A DNA stretch of 64,000 bases from an uncultured Eubacteriales bacterium (GCA_902799045.1 CADBZH010000002.1:1-64000); one strand, 5' to 3'. Counted from the stretch's first letter, positions 1 through 8,130 are shown. The notes: a model not told the origin generated them from the letters alone. Numbers and translations: made by a program.

Positions 1-265
1 CGAGGGCTACGGGGAATATGCCATTCGCAGCCGCACCCGGGGCTTCTCCTACGATCAAACGCGCAAGCAGGACATCATCGCCGCCGTGACCGCGATCTAC
101 GCGAACTACGCCACAGATTTGCGCACGGGCACCTCCGACCCGGACGTGGTCGTGCCGAAGATGCGATCGGAGATGGAAGCCGCCGGCATCCGGGAATTGG
201 TAGACGACATCAACAGCCAGCTGGAGGCATGGCTTGGCGGCATGAATGAAATAGCCACCGAATAA
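1..265 (+). CDS. C-terminal part of an extracellular solute-binding protein, DUF3502-like (cut by window edge)
   Basis: The frame is open from base 2 and stops with TAA at 263-265, leaving 87 residues. The tail (DINSQLEAWLG near the end, preceded by PKMRSEMEAAGI) resembles the C-terminal DUF3502 region of LipO/YtcQ-type carbohydrate ABC transporter binding lipoproteins, which bind sugars outside the membrane and deliver them to a permease pair. The N-terminal signal peptide and ligand-binding lobes lie outside the window, so the assignment rests on a short tail only. An inverted repeat and a new promoter follow, so the unit ends here. Confidence 0.5.
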   Translation, partial: EGYGEYAIRSRTRGFSYDQTRKQDIIAAVTAIYANYATDLRTGTSDPDVVVPKMRSEMEAAGIRELVDDINSQLEAWLGGMNEIATE

Positions 266-360
266 CCCTGGTTTTTGCCTTGAAGAACCTCCTGTTCCCC
301 GCATTCAGAGGGCAACAGGGGCAACCATGCAGCGGCGAAGGATTCGAGGGTAATCAAGAG

Positions 361-391
361 GTCTTGCCTGTCGATCCGGCGGAGGCAAGAC
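361..391 (+). terminator. Inverted repeat after the solute-binding protein gene
   Basis: Arms GTCTTGCCT (361-369) and AGGCAAGAC (383-391) are perfectly complementary over 9 bp with a 13-nt loop. There is only a weak T-run (CTTTA) after the 3' arm, so this may be a terminator or an mRNA-stabilising hairpin. The remaining gap 266-578 otherwise holds only the promoter described next. Confidence 0.35.
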
Positions 392-412
392 AGGTCTTTA
401 CGGTTATCGCCC

Positions 413-441
413 TTGAAAAACGGAGAAGTGTGGTTTACAAT
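413..441 (+). promoter_or_regulatory. Putative sigma-A promoter for the ATC hydrolase gene
   Basis: TTGAAA at 413-418 and TACAAT at 436-441 are separated by 17 bp. The next gene on this strand starts at 579, giving a leader of about 130 nt in which I see no further structure. Confidence 0.45.
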
Positions 442-578
442 AATAAGGGACAACTAATCGCCCATCATACAGCGAGGCCAAGGATGGACGGCTGTGGGAT
501 GGACGTTTCTGTTAAAAGACAGTTAGAATAATCTAATATTGGACGAAGCATGCATGACCATGCAGCCGGCGGGGACGC

Positions 579-1343
579 ATGAAAAGGCAGAAGCAGCGGC
601 CGCTGTTCGGTGTGGGACCGATATATGTGTATGGGATCGCGACACTGACGCTGGCGGCGGTTTTGATGGGAAATCTGCCACATTTGAATCCGGAGGATGA
701 AGAGAGTATGAAATACATTGGGATATATTGGACAGTGTTTGCGCCGCTGATGAAAAAGAGCATCAGGAGGCGGTTCAACAAGGCGCTGGCGGATAAGGCG
801 ATCGGGCAAGGCAAGCTTGAATACAAGAGATTGCTTTCCCGCGCTGATGAGCTGGGCCCGGGAAACCCCATGGCAATGAACGCCTATTTTGCCTATGTTT
901 TTGCAGGAGCCTGGCTGGGCAGCGGGAAGGAGCTCGCGCCGGATGAGATGGCATTGGTGATGACCGACGTGCTGGAGAGCAAACTGCTTCGCGCTGTTTT
1001 TGGCATGACCGATCTGAACAAGACGCCGAAAAAGTGGGAGCGCGACATGCGGAAGTATGAGGCATGGTACAAGGTTCACGGAAAAGACTATCCCGTCAAC
1101 TGGGTCGTGAACTTTGATGAAGCGCTCCATCAGGAGGGAAGCTATTATTGCTTTACCCGCTGTCCCATCTGTGAATTCTGCCAGCGGGAGGGCATCCAGG
1201 AGCTCATGCCCGCGCTGTGTTCGACCGATGAGGTAATGTTCCGGCTGCAGCACGGAAAGCTCTACCGGGAGCATACCATCGCAAACGGAGACGGCGTCTG
1301 CGACTACTGGATCGTCGGCGATAAGGTGAAAAACCCGAAGTGA
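579..1343 (+). CDS. L-2-amino-thiazoline-4-carboxylic acid (ATC) hydrolase family protein
   Basis: 254 residues. The C-terminal half carries the cysteine-rich signature of the ATC_hydrolase family: RCPICEFCQREG at about 202-213, followed by ELMPALCSTDE. Members are annotated after the enzyme that opens 2-amino-thiazoline-4-carboxylate on the way to cysteine, but most Clostridial homologues have no tested substrate. An N-terminal hydrophobic stretch (YGIATLTLAAVLMG, about 18-31) may anchor it to the membrane. ATG at 579 follows a GGGGAC ribosome site. It is followed by a BAAT-type hydrolase on the same strand, suggesting a two-gene unit. Family assignment is likely; the substrate is unknown. 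Confidence 0.7.
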   Translation: MKRQKQRPLFGVGPIYVYGIATLTLAAVLMGNLPHLNPEDEESMKYIGIYWTVFAPLMKKSIRRRFNKALADKAIGQGKLEYKRLLSRADELGPGNPMAMNAYFAYVFAGAWLGSGKELAPDEMALVMTDVLESKLLRAVFGMTDLNKTPKKWERDMRKYEAWYKVHGKDYPVNWVVNFDEALHQEGSYYCFTRCPICEFCQREGIQELMPALCSTDEVMFRLQHGKLYREHTIANGDGVCDYWIVGDKVKNPK

Positions 1344-1482
1344 AACAGGGCTGGAAGATGAAGCAGCCAATGAAAGTCACTTTGTTCTGCGGCCAGCTCG
1401 GGTGCCTTTGCCGCGGTGGTGGGGATCGGTTGAGGACGCAGAGTCTGCTCACGATCGACACAGGACGACAAGGAGTAAAGCA

Positions 1483-2418
1483 ATGACAGCATCTGCAATG
1501 AGAAAGCAAGTATTTCGAATTGAATCCGAAGGGTTTAACGGAGCATGGTATCCGGCTGGCTGCGCAGGCGGCAGGGGGATTATCATCATGCTGGGCGACA
1601 GCTCAGAGGACCGCATGGCAAAGTCGGGAGCAAAGTGGCTGAATCAGCAGGGCATCCATGTGATGGCGATGAGCCCGGACAAGAAGGATTACGGCCACCA
1701 CAATTATCCGCTGGAGCGCTTCGGGAAAGCGATCACGTTTATGAAAGCCCGGGGATGCGAAAAGCTCGGCGTTGTCGGGGCTTCCACGACCGGGATGCTG
1801 GCGCTGCTGGCAGCATCCTACTATCCGGAACTGTCTCTGACGGTCGCGATCTCGCCTCCGGACTTCGTGATGGAGGGCTTTTACCGCGACGGCAAGGACG
1901 GCGCGACCGAGAGGCCCGGCGACAACGAATCCTCCGTGTCCTGGCAGGGTCAGCCGCTTCCTTATCTGCCCTACGCCTATCGACATCCGGAATACTGGCA
2001 GAAGATCCAGGAGGAATCCAGGGCTGGCGGCGACAAGGTCGCATCGCGGAAACTATTTGACGAATCAGAGAAAAGGCACCCCGTACAGGAGAACGAGCGG
2101 ATCAGGGTGGAAAACATCCACGGAAAGCTCATTTTCATCGGCGCGGAGGACGACGTGCTGTGGGACACCTGCAGATACATCCGCAGGATGGAGGAACGCC
2201 TTGGCAGACTGCCGCACGACAGCACCTTTGAATGCTGGCTCTATGAACACGGGACGCATTTTGCATTCCCTGAATCCATGCTGAAGATGATGCTGCCGGT
2301 GGGCTCCGGGCTGCTGGTTTCCTTCATGTTTAAGGCGGGAAAAGAGTATCCGAAGGAATGCAGGGAAACCCGGATCGATATTGACAGAAGGCTGAAAAAG
2401 GCCCTGGCGGAATGGTAA
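1483..2418 (+). CDS. Alpha/beta hydrolase with BAAT C-terminal-like (acyl-CoA thioester hydrolase) domain
   Basis: 311 residues from ATG 1483, chosen because AGGAG sits at 1471-1475; an upstream in-frame extension lacks a ribosome site. The fold is that of dienelactone-hydrolase/BAAT-like proteins. The nucleophile motif is GASTTG with Ser about 101; the acid is probably in GAEDDVLWD and the histidine in HGTHFAFPE. Eukaryotic relatives conjugate bile acids or hydrolyse acyl-CoA; bacterial ones in Clostridia are largely untested. It follows the ATC hydrolase gene by about 140 bp. No signal peptide is visible, so it is cytoplasmic. Confidence 0.65.
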   Translation: MTASAMRKQVFRIESEGFNGAWYPAGCAGGRGIIIMLGDSSEDRMAKSGAKWLNQQGIHVMAMSPDKKDYGHHNYPLERFGKAITFMKARGCEKLGVVGASTTGMLALLAASYYPELSLTVAISPPDFVMEGFYRDGKDGATERPGDNESSVSWQGQPLPYLPYAYRHPEYWQKIQEESRAGGDKVASRKLFDESEKRHPVQENERIRVENIHGKLIFIGAEDDVLWDTCRYIRRMEERLGRLPHDSTFECWLYEHGTHFAFPESMLKMMLPVGSGLLVSFMFKAGKEYPKECRETRIDIDRRLKKALAEW

Positions 2419-2431
2419 AGGAGAATCATAA

Positions 2432-2497
2432 ATGAACTGGTTCAGAACAATGCTTGACGGAGTTGCGATGAGCGCGGTGTTTTACAGCTATGATTGA
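2432..2497 (+). CDS. 21-residue ORF with a good ribosome site (possible small protein or gene remnant)
   Basis: ATG 2432 follows AAAGGAG (2417-2423) at a normal distance and overlaps nothing. The product reads MNWFRTMLDGVAMSAVFYSYD and ends at TGA 2495-2497. The ribosome site lies right after the stop of the BAAT-type hydrolase, as for a third operon gene, but the frame closes after 21 codons. It may be the start of a truncated gene, since the opposite-strand azlD stop lies only 22 bp further. Nothing else supports function. Confidence 0.3.
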   Translation: MNWFRTMLDGVAMSAVFYSYD

Positions 2498-2519
2498 GAA
2501 CCGGAATCGCTGAATCCTC

Positions 2520-2843
2520 TCACAAGAGGCGAATCAACACCATGTAGCACACGGTTCCGGCGATGATGGACAGGTACATGTTCCTTTTGACGATCTGCAA
2601 AAGCGCCACCAGCGCGCAGGCGGCCAGTTCTGGAATGCCGAAGGGGGGATGGTCGAAGGCGGTGTTCCGCAGGCAGTAGATCACCAGCACTGTCATGATG
2701 GCGGGCGGCAGCGCCTTGCCCAGATAGCGCATCGTCCTTGGAAGCGGGCGGCTGCCGAACAGCAGGAACGGCGCGGCGCGAAGCCCCCAGGTGACGAGGG
2801 CGACCACGGCGATGGCCGCGATGGCATACAGTGTCTCAGGCAT
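2520..2843 (-). CDS. azlD: Branched-chain amino acid transport protein AzlD
   Basis: 107 residues and four predicted hydrophobic segments, typical of the small AzlD subunit that works with AzlC to export branched-chain amino acids or analogues. The start is taken as the ATG at 2843, because it overlaps the end of azlC (azlC stop at 2836-2838) and would be translationally coupled; an ATG eight codons upstream is less likely. It ends convergently with the 21-codon ORF. Confidence 0.85.
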   Translation of the reverse strand: MPETLYAIAAIAVVALVTWGLRAAPFLLFGSRPLPRTMRYLGKALPPAIMTVLVIYCLRNTAFDHPPFGIPELAACALVALLQIVKRNMYLSIIAGTVCYMVLIRLL

Positions 2844-3531
2844 CTTCCCGTCCCTCCCTGGCTTCAATGGGCCTGCGCAGGATCAGCAGGGCGATCAGGC
2901 AGGTGAGCAGCGTGGGGATGAGGAAGTAATCCTTCCCCAGCAGCAGGTAAAACCCCAGCGCGCAGGTCGCGGCGGTGAGGAAGGGCAGCTTGGTGCGGTA
3001 CTGCCGCCACTGGTTGATGACGACCACCAGGAAAAAGGCCATGGCGGAGAAGTCGATGCCCGTCATGTCGAAGGGCAGCAGCCTGCCTGCGCACGCGCCG
3101 ACCAGGCAGCCGAAGATCCAGTAGAGATGGTTGAGCAGGGCAATGTAAAAGGTCGCCCGGTTCTCGTTGAGCCCGGGCTCGTATTGCACCGAGCAGAGCA
3201 CGGAGTAGGTCTCGTCCGTCAGCGCCAGGACCATGTACACGCCCCGCCAGCCCATTTTGCGGAAGCGCTCCACGAAGCTGATGCCGTAGAAGATGTGGCG
3301 GGCGTTGATGAAAAACGTCATCAGCGCCAGGGTTATGAGCGGCGCGCCGGAGGTCATCATGGGGATCATCACCAGCTGCATGGAGCCTGCGAAGATGAAG
3401 AACGCCGAACAGGCGGACAGCAGCACGCTGTAGCCGGCGTCCACGGTGAGCACGCCAAAGGCGATGCCGATGAACAGGTAGGTGAAGAAGATCGGGATCG
3501 TGTTCTTGATGGCAAACCGAAGCTCCTGCAT
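2836..3531 (-). CDS. azlC: Branched-chain amino acid permease AzlC
   Basis: 231 residues with the family opening (IPIFFTYLFIGIAFGVL) and about six to eight membrane segments. AzlC is the large subunit of the AzlCD exporter in the cytoplasmic membrane. It overlaps azlD by 8 bp. A consensus promoter lies upstream, and the next gene on the same strand is a LysR regulator, which may or may not control it. The C-terminus (EAREGREDA) is charged and short. Confidence 0.88.
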   Translation of the reverse strand: MQELRFAIKNTIPIFFTYLFIGIAFGVLTVDAGYSVLLSACSAFFIFAGSMQLVMIPMMTSGAPLITLALMTFFINARHIFYGISFVERFRKMGWRGVYMVLALTDETYSVLCSVQYEPGLNENRATFYIALLNHLYWIFGCLVGACAGRLLPFDMTGIDFSAMAFFLVVVINQWRQYRTKLPFLTAATCALGFYLLLGKDYFLIPTLLTCLIALLILRRPIEAREGREDA

Positions 3532-3569
3532 GCCTGCGCCCCCTGGTGAAAGTGATGAGTCTGTAGCGT

Positions 3570-3598
3570 ATTATACAGGACGTGTTTTAAGCGTACAA
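3570..3598 (-). promoter_or_regulatory. Promoter of azlCD
   Basis: On the minus strand TTGTAC (3598-3593) and TATAAT (3575-3570) are 17 bp apart. The -10 lies about 40 bp before the azlC start codon, so azlCD can be expressed independently of the LysR gene. Confidence 0.6.
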
Positions 3599-3625
3599 GT
3601 GCGGAAGCGAGCCTGGCCCGATCCC

Positions 3626-4513
3626 TCACAGCGGGAAGGCGATCGCTTCACTGTACAGCTTTTTCAATACCTTCAAAAAGGACGCGAGGCTTGCCCTTCC
3701 ATCCGCCTTGTGGGTGCACAGGACACAGGAAAAGCGCTCCTCACAATCGAAGGGGATCCACGCGAACTGGCCGCTGTGGTCGTTCAGGAAGCCGGGGGCG
3801 AGGCAGATACCCTTCCCGGCAGCGACATTGACGCGGGTCGTGTCGTGGTCCGGACTGTTGAAATACTGGATCCTGCCGGAAGCGATCAGCCGGTGCTGCA
3901 CGGCGCGGAGCGCCGGGGGAGAGCCGCCGCCCACCATCAGCGTGCGGCCGTAGAGGTCCTCCTCGCGGATCACGTTTTTCGCCGCGAGGGGGTCGTTTTT
4001 GTCCGCGATCAGGTAGACGCGGCTCTCGAACAGGTCGTGCACGGCTATGCCGGGGATATGCCTGGTCTGCTCCTTCAGGGCGAACAGGATGTCCGCTTCA
4101 TAGCGCAGGAAGGCCTCGACGCCGTTTTCATACTGGAATATGGGCGTGATCTGCACCTCCGGGTGGGTCTCGCCGAACAGCCGCATGGCCTCGGGCAGGA
4201 AATACACCGCCTGGAACACCATCAGACTGATGGAGATGCTGTCGGTGTACTTCGCACTGTAATTCTGGCCCTGCTCGATGGCGCGCTTCAGGTCCTCGCG
4301 CAGGCCTGCCAGCGTGGCGACGAACTGCGCCCCGGCCGGGGTCAGCGCCGCGCCCTTGCCGCTGCGCTCAAATACGGCAAAGCCGATCTCCTCCTCCAGC
4401 AGCCTGATCTGGTAGGAAAAGGTGGGCTGGCTGACGAACAGGTTCTCCGCCGCGCGGCTGAAATTGAGCGTGTGGGCCAGCTCGATGCAATAGTCGATCT
4501 GTTTCGTGGTCAT
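3626..4513 (-). CDS. LysR-family transcriptional regulator
   Basis: 295 residues. The N-terminal winged helix-turn-helix (about 1-60) has the usual pattern ending in VSQPTFSYQIRLLEEEIG and FERSGKGAALTPAG; the rest is a LysR substrate-binding domain. ATG 4513 was chosen because GGAGG lies five bases before it; a TTG five codons upstream is the alternative. The gene is transcribed away from the flavodoxin/aldo-keto reductase island and shares its promoter region, so that island is the most likely target; azlCD downstream is another candidate. The effector is unknown. Confidence 0.85.
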   Translation of the reverse strand: MTTKQIDYCIELAHTLNFSRAAENLFVSQPTFSYQIRLLEEEIGFAVFERSGKGAALTPAGAQFVATLAGLREDLKRAIEQGQNYSAKYTDSISISLMVFQAVYFLPEAMRLFGETHPEVQITPIFQYENGVEAFLRYEADILFALKEQTRHIPGIAVHDLFESRVYLIADKNDPLAAKNVIREEDLYGRTLMVGGGSPPALRAVQHRLIASGRIQYFNSPDHDTTRVNVAAGKGICLAPGFLNDHSGQFAWIPFDCEERFSCVLCTHKADGRASLASFLKVLKKLYSEAIAFPL

Positions 4514-4587
4514 GGCGGCCTCCGACAATTGAATACGTTCATCGCGGAAGGTTGCGGGATTTGCAGAACGCAGTCTCGCGACGATTC

Positions 4588-4686
4588 GTACAGACCCTTC
4601 GCTTCGCGGGTCCTTGGCTGCGCTTTAGTCAGGATGACCGGGCTTCGCTTCGTTGTCATCCTGACCGAAGGGAAGGATCTGTGCGT
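4588..4686. repeat. Palindromic intergenic repeat, family A, copy 1
   Basis: Two opposed arms, one with CAGACCCTTCGCTTCGCGG and one with TCATCCTGACCGAAGG followed by GATCTGTGCG, make a stem-loop. It belongs to a family found seven times in this window, always between genes. It lies in the 5' leader region of the LysR gene. Confidence 0.7.
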
Positions 4687-4768
4687 TGCGTTGTCTTGCG
4701 TCATCGAGGGGTATGTTCTGTCCTCTGCATCGACGCAACCCACAAGTTTCCGTGAAGATCCATTAAAT

Positions 4769-4825
4769 ATTTGAATCAATTATACAGCATTTGAATTGGA
4801 CTTTGCAATAGTTTTTGTGTATAAT
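4769..4825. promoter_or_regulatory. Overlapping divergent promoters between the LysR gene and the redox island
   Basis: Plus strand: TTGGAC (4796-4801), 18 bp, TATAAT (4820-4825). Minus strand: TTGCAA (4808-4803), 18 bp, TATAAT (4784-4779). The direct repeats ATTTGAAT at 4769-4776 and 4789-4796 are exactly 20 bp apart and flank the minus-strand -10 box, a plausible site for the LysR protein. Confidence 0.5.
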
Positions 4826-4845
4826 CATGGCAATGAGAACCATTT

Positions 4846-4993
4846 CAGGAGGGCAGCGGCATGGGCGGCAGCGAAAGAGATATCAAAGCGCATCTGTCCC
4901 GGCGCGGAGGTGCAGAAGGGCCTGTCCATCACCGGCAGCCAGGCGTCCGATGCCAAGGGCGCTGTCCGGAAGTGGCTGACCGCCAACGGATAG
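4846..4993 (+). pseudogene. Flavodoxin C-terminal remnant
   Basis: The frame ending at TAG 4991-4993 reads ...AKEISKRICPGAEV, then GLSITGSQASDA and RKWLTANG, the typical last 40 residues of a small flavodoxin. The FMN-binding N-terminal half is missing: a promoter and an AGGAGG site (4847-4852) sit immediately in front of the fragment, as if an internal deletion had removed the rest. No in-frame ATG starts the fragment. An intact flavodoxin-like gene lies 400 bp downstream. Confidence 0.6.
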
Positions 4994-5001
4994 ATGTGAC
5001 G

Positions 5002-5370
5002 ATGGACGAGCGGGAGATCATCCGCGAGATGTACCGGAAATACTGGCGGTGCATGATCGCAAAGGACGCGGACGGGCTGCGGAGCCTGATGGCGAAGGGC
5101 TACTGTCTCATACACATGACCGGCGTGAAGCAGCCTGCGGAGGTTTTCCTGAGGGGACTGTTGGACGGAACGTTTAACTACTATACCGCCGATCACGACG
5201 ACATGGAGGTAAAGGTTGACGGTGACCGGGCGACGATGATCGGCAAAAGCCGCGTGTCCGCCGCCGTGTACGGCGGCCGCAGAAGCACCTGGCGTTTGCA
5301 GGGAGATTTCACCCTGCGGAAGGAGCAGGGTGTATGGCGGTTTACCAGTTCCCGGGCATCGACCTACTGA
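5002..5370 (+). CDS. NTF2-like / SnoaL-like small protein (DUF4440 type)
   Basis: 122 residues starting at ATG 5002, nine bases after the flavodoxin remnant's stop. The pattern (YRKYWRCMIAKDADGLRSLM near the start; GTFNYYTADHDDMEV; GRRSTWRLQGDFTLRKE; WRFTSSRAS at the end) fits the cone-shaped NTF2/SnoaL fold used by many small enzymes and by binding proteins. No ligand or reaction can be given. An upstream ATG at 4861 has a strong AGGAGG but would read the flavodoxin remnant out of frame, so I prefer 5002. Confidence 0.65.
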   Translation: MDEREIIREMYRKYWRCMIAKDADGLRSLMAKGYCLIHMTGVKQPAEVFLRGLLDGTFNYYTADHDDMEVKVDGDRATMIGKSRVSAAVYGGRRSTWRLQGDFTLRKEQGVWRFTSSRASTY

Positions 5371-5389
5371 CGCGAAAGGAGATTGAAGC

Positions 5390-5965
5390 ATGAAAAGGAT
5401 CGTTGTTTTGCTGATGGCGCTGATGCTGATGGGCAGTTCCCTGGCCGAGGGTGTTCTGGTGACTTACTTCTCCCACGCGGGTGAGAACTACAACGTGGGC
5501 GTGGTCGAGGAAGGCAACACCGCGAAGCTGGCGAAGGTGATCGCGGAGCAGACCGGCGCGGACTTGTTCGAGATCGTGCCCGTAGTGGACTATCCCCAGT
5601 CCTACGACGAATGCCTGGAGGTCGCCACCGCCGAGCAGCGGGAAGGCGCTCGCCCGGAGTATGTGAGTGATGTGGAGAACTGGGAACAGTATGACACCGT
5701 CTTCATCGGCTATCCGATCTGGTGGGGCGAGATTCCCAACATCGTGTACACCTTCATGGAGAGCCACGACTTCGCTGGCAAGACGGTCATCCCCTTCAAC
5801 ACCCACGAGGGCAGCGGCCAGTCCCACAGCCAGCGGGGCATCGAGAACACCCTGCCGGACGCCACCGTTTTGCAGGGCCTGGCGGTGCGCGGCGCGACGG
5901 CGCAGAACGACGCGGATACCACGACGAAGGCGGTTTCGGATTGGCTGAGCGGACTTGGAATGTGA
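5390..5965 (+). CDS. Secreted or membrane-anchored flavodoxin
   Basis: 191 residues. An N-terminal signal-like segment (MKRIVVLLMALMLMGSSLAEG) precedes a complete flavodoxin fold: VTYFSHAGENY (phosphate-binding loop region), the family stretch FIGYPIWWGEIP, and PFNTHEGSGQ. Members of this flavodoxin_4 group carry FMN or act as quinone/aryl reductase partners; an exported version is common in Clostridia. It lies before an Fe-S aldo/keto reductase, a common partnership. The ribosome site AAAGGAG precedes ATG 5390. Confidence 0.82.
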   Translation: MKRIVVLLMALMLMGSSLAEGVLVTYFSHAGENYNVGVVEEGNTAKLAKVIAEQTGADLFEIVPVVDYPQSYDECLEVATAEQREGARPEYVSDVENWEQYDTVFIGYPIWWGEIPNIVYTFMESHDFAGKTVIPFNTHEGSGQSHSQRGIENTLPDATVLQGLAVRGATAQNDADTTTKAVSDWLSGLGM

Positions 5966-5980
5966 CAGGAGGGCAAAGGA

Positions 5981-7114
5981 ATGATACAGAACAGGCATTT
6001 CCCCGAGATCAACGGAAACTTCGGCTTCGGCTGCATGCGACTGCCCATGAAGGGCGGCCAGGTGGACTACGACGAATTCAGCCGCATGGCGGACGCCTTC
6101 ATCGGCGCGGGGCTCAACTACTTCGACACCGCCCACGGCTGCATCGGCGGCCAGTCCGAGACGGCCATCCGCGACTGCGTGGCGAAGCGCTACGACCGCA
6201 GCCGGTTCCTGTTGACGGACAAGCTGACCGATCCCTACTTCAAGCGGCAGGAGGACATCCGCCCCTTCTTCGAGCAGCAGCTTGCGTGGTGCGGGGTGGA
6301 TTACTTTGACTTCTACCTGATGCACGCCCAGGACCGCAACAACTACCAGAAGTACAAGCGCTGCAAGGCCTATGAGACCTGCTGCGCCTTCAAAGAAGAG
6401 GGGCTGATCCGCCACTTCGGCATCTCCTTCCACGACAAAGCGGAAGTATTGGACATGATCCTCACCGAGCACCCGGAGATCGAGGTCGTCCAGATCCAGT
6501 TCAACTATGTGGACTATGAGGATGCCTCGGTGGAGTCGAAGAAGGTCTACGAGGTCTGCGAAAAGCATGGCAAGCCGGTGATCGTCATGGAACCGGTGAA
6601 GGGCGGCAGCCTGGTGAACCTGCCCGCCGAGGCGGACAGGATTTTGCGGGATCTGAACGGCGGCAGCAACGCCAGCTACGCCCTGCGCTTTGCCGCATCC
6701 TTCCCGCAGATGGCCGTGGTGCTCTCGGGCATGAGCGACATGGCGCAGATGACAGACAACCTCTCCGCCATGGCGGACTTCAAATCGCTGAATGAGGAAG
6801 AAATGGCGGCGGTCAGGAAGGTCAACGACATCTTCCACGGCCTGAACCTGATCCCCTGCACCTCCTGCCGCTATTGTGTGGAAGAGAACGAGTGTCCCAA
6901 GGGCATCCGCATCCCGGACATGTTCGCCTCCATGAACGCCCATGAGGCCTTCCACAACTGGAACACGGGGTACTACTACAACAGCGTCATCACCGGAGGC
7001 GACCACGGCAAAGCATCGGACTGCCTCCAGTGTGGCAAGTGCGAAAAGGTCTGTCCGCAGCATCTGCCCATTCGGGAGCTGCTTAAAAACGTGGCAAAGA
7101 CATTCGAGGGGTGA
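5981..7114 (+). CDS. Aldo/keto reductase with C-terminal 4Fe-4S domain
   Basis: 377 residues. The first ~285 form an aldo/keto reductase barrel (FGFGCMRLPM; YFDTAHGC, with the Asp-Tyr region altered; FGISFHDK). The C-terminal part has ferredoxin-type cysteines: CTSCRYC...CPKGI and CLQCGKCEKVCPQ. This architecture, common in Clostridia, couples NAD(P)H chemistry to an Fe-S donor; substrates are mostly unknown. AGGAGG precedes ATG 5981, 15 bp after the flavodoxin gene, so the two are co-transcribed. Confidence 0.9.
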   Translation: MIQNRHFPEINGNFGFGCMRLPMKGGQVDYDEFSRMADAFIGAGLNYFDTAHGCIGGQSETAIRDCVAKRYDRSRFLLTDKLTDPYFKRQEDIRPFFEQQLAWCGVDYFDFYLMHAQDRNNYQKYKRCKAYETCCAFKEEGLIRHFGISFHDKAEVLDMILTEHPEIEVVQIQFNYVDYEDASVESKKVYEVCEKHGKPVIVMEPVKGGSLVNLPAEADRILRDLNGGSNASYALRFAASFPQMAVVLSGMSDMAQMTDNLSAMADFKSLNEEEMAAVRKVNDIFHGLNLIPCTSCRYCVEENECPKGIRIPDMFASMNAHEAFHNWNTGYYYNSVITGGDHGKASDCLQCGKCEKVCPQHLPIRELLKNVAKTFEG

Positions 7115-7118
7115 GACT

Positions 7119-7952
7119 ATGAACAGGGAAGTGATGATCGTCACCGGCGCGGGCCAGATTTCCATGGCCATCGCCCGCAGGATCGGGTACGGCAAGAAGA
7201 TCATCCTGGGCGACAAGAAAATAGAGAACGCCAACGCCATCGCCAAAGTCATGAACGACGCGGGCTATGATGTGATCCCCTTTGAGATGGACCTGTCCAG
7301 CCGGGAATCCATACTCGCCATCATCGCCGAGGCGCAAAAGTACGGCCCCATCAAGTATCTGGTGAACGGCGCGGGCGTTTCGCCCAGCCAGGCCCCCATC
7401 GAGGCGATTCTGAAGGTCGACCTCTACGGCACGGCGGTGCTGCTGGAGGAGGTCGGCAAGGTGATTGCCGAGGGCGGCTGCGGTGTGACGATCAGCAGTC
7501 AATCCGGCTGGCGTATGCCCCAGCTGACCGCAGAGCAGGATCGGCAGCTGGCCATGACGCCCACCGAGGAACTGCTTGATCTTGAGATCCTCCGGCCGGA
7601 GAACATCCGGGACACCCTGCACGCCTATCAGCTGGCCAAGCGCTGCAATGAAAAGCGCGTGATGTATGAGTGCGTCAGGTGGGGCGAGCGCGGCGCGCGG
7701 CTCAATGACATCGCGCCGGGCATCATCGTCACCCCGCTGGCCATCGACGAGTTCAACGGCCCCCGCGGCGACTTCTACAAAAACATGTTCGCCAAGTGCC
7801 CGGCGGGGCGTCCCGCGGCGGCGGACGAGGTGGCCAACGTGGCCGAGCTTCTGATGAGCGACAGGGGCGCGTTCATCACCGGCTCCACCTTCCTGGTGGA
7901 CGGCGGCGCGACGGCCAGCTACTTCTACGGACCGCTGCAGCCCCAGAATTAA
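7119..7952 (+). CDS. Short-chain dehydrogenase/reductase (SDR)
   Basis: 277 residues. The N-terminal nucleotide-binding motif is TGAGQISMAIA (about 8-18), NGAGVSPS follows, the catalytic pair is in YQLAK, and the C-terminus has the SDR ending GSTFLVDGGATASYF. An insertion (TAEQDRQLAMTPTEELLDLE) separates the serine region (ISSQSGW) from YxxxK. It starts 4 bp after the aldo/keto reductase stop, so it belongs to the same operon. The substrate is not predictable. Confidence 0.88.
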   Translation: MNREVMIVTGAGQISMAIARRIGYGKKIILGDKKIENANAIAKVMNDAGYDVIPFEMDLSSRESILAIIAEAQKYGPIKYLVNGAGVSPSQAPIEAILKVDLYGTAVLLEEVGKVIAEGGCGVTISSQSGWRMPQLTAEQDRQLAMTPTEELLDLEILRPENIRDTLHAYQLAKRCNEKRVMYECVRWGERGARLNDIAPGIIVTPLAIDEFNGPRGDFYKNMFAKCPAGRPAAADEVANVAELLMSDRGAFITGSTFLVDGGATASYFYGPLQPQN

Positions 7953-7965
7953 AGAAGACTTGCAC

Positions 7966-8082
7966 ATGATGCGCTTTGCCCTGAACGACGGCAACACCAT
8001 CCCTGCCATCGGCTTCGGCGTGTTTATGATTCCGGGCGATGGCCCGACCTACGACGCAGAGCCTGCCGGCGAGGCGCTTGCT
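7966..8082 (+). pseudogene. N-terminal fragment of a second aldo/keto reductase
   Basis: Directly after the SDR an ATG begins MRFALNDGNTIPAIGFGVF, then PGDGPTYDA: the canonical first strand and turn of a classical aldo/keto reductase. Homology stops after about 30 residues, before the catalytic Asp and Tyr, and the sequence runs into a palindromic repeat. The gene is broken at its 5' end region, probably by deletion together with insertion of the repeat. Confidence 0.6.
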
Positions 8083-8130
8083 GATTGGCATTTTGCACTG
8101 CTTCGCTGCTGTTTACACAGATTTTGGGAT

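Noticed and set aside
280..531. 83-codon frame in the gap before the ATC hydrolase gene
   Set aside because: No ribosome site; it overlaps a hairpin and the putative promoter, and the sequence resembles no family.
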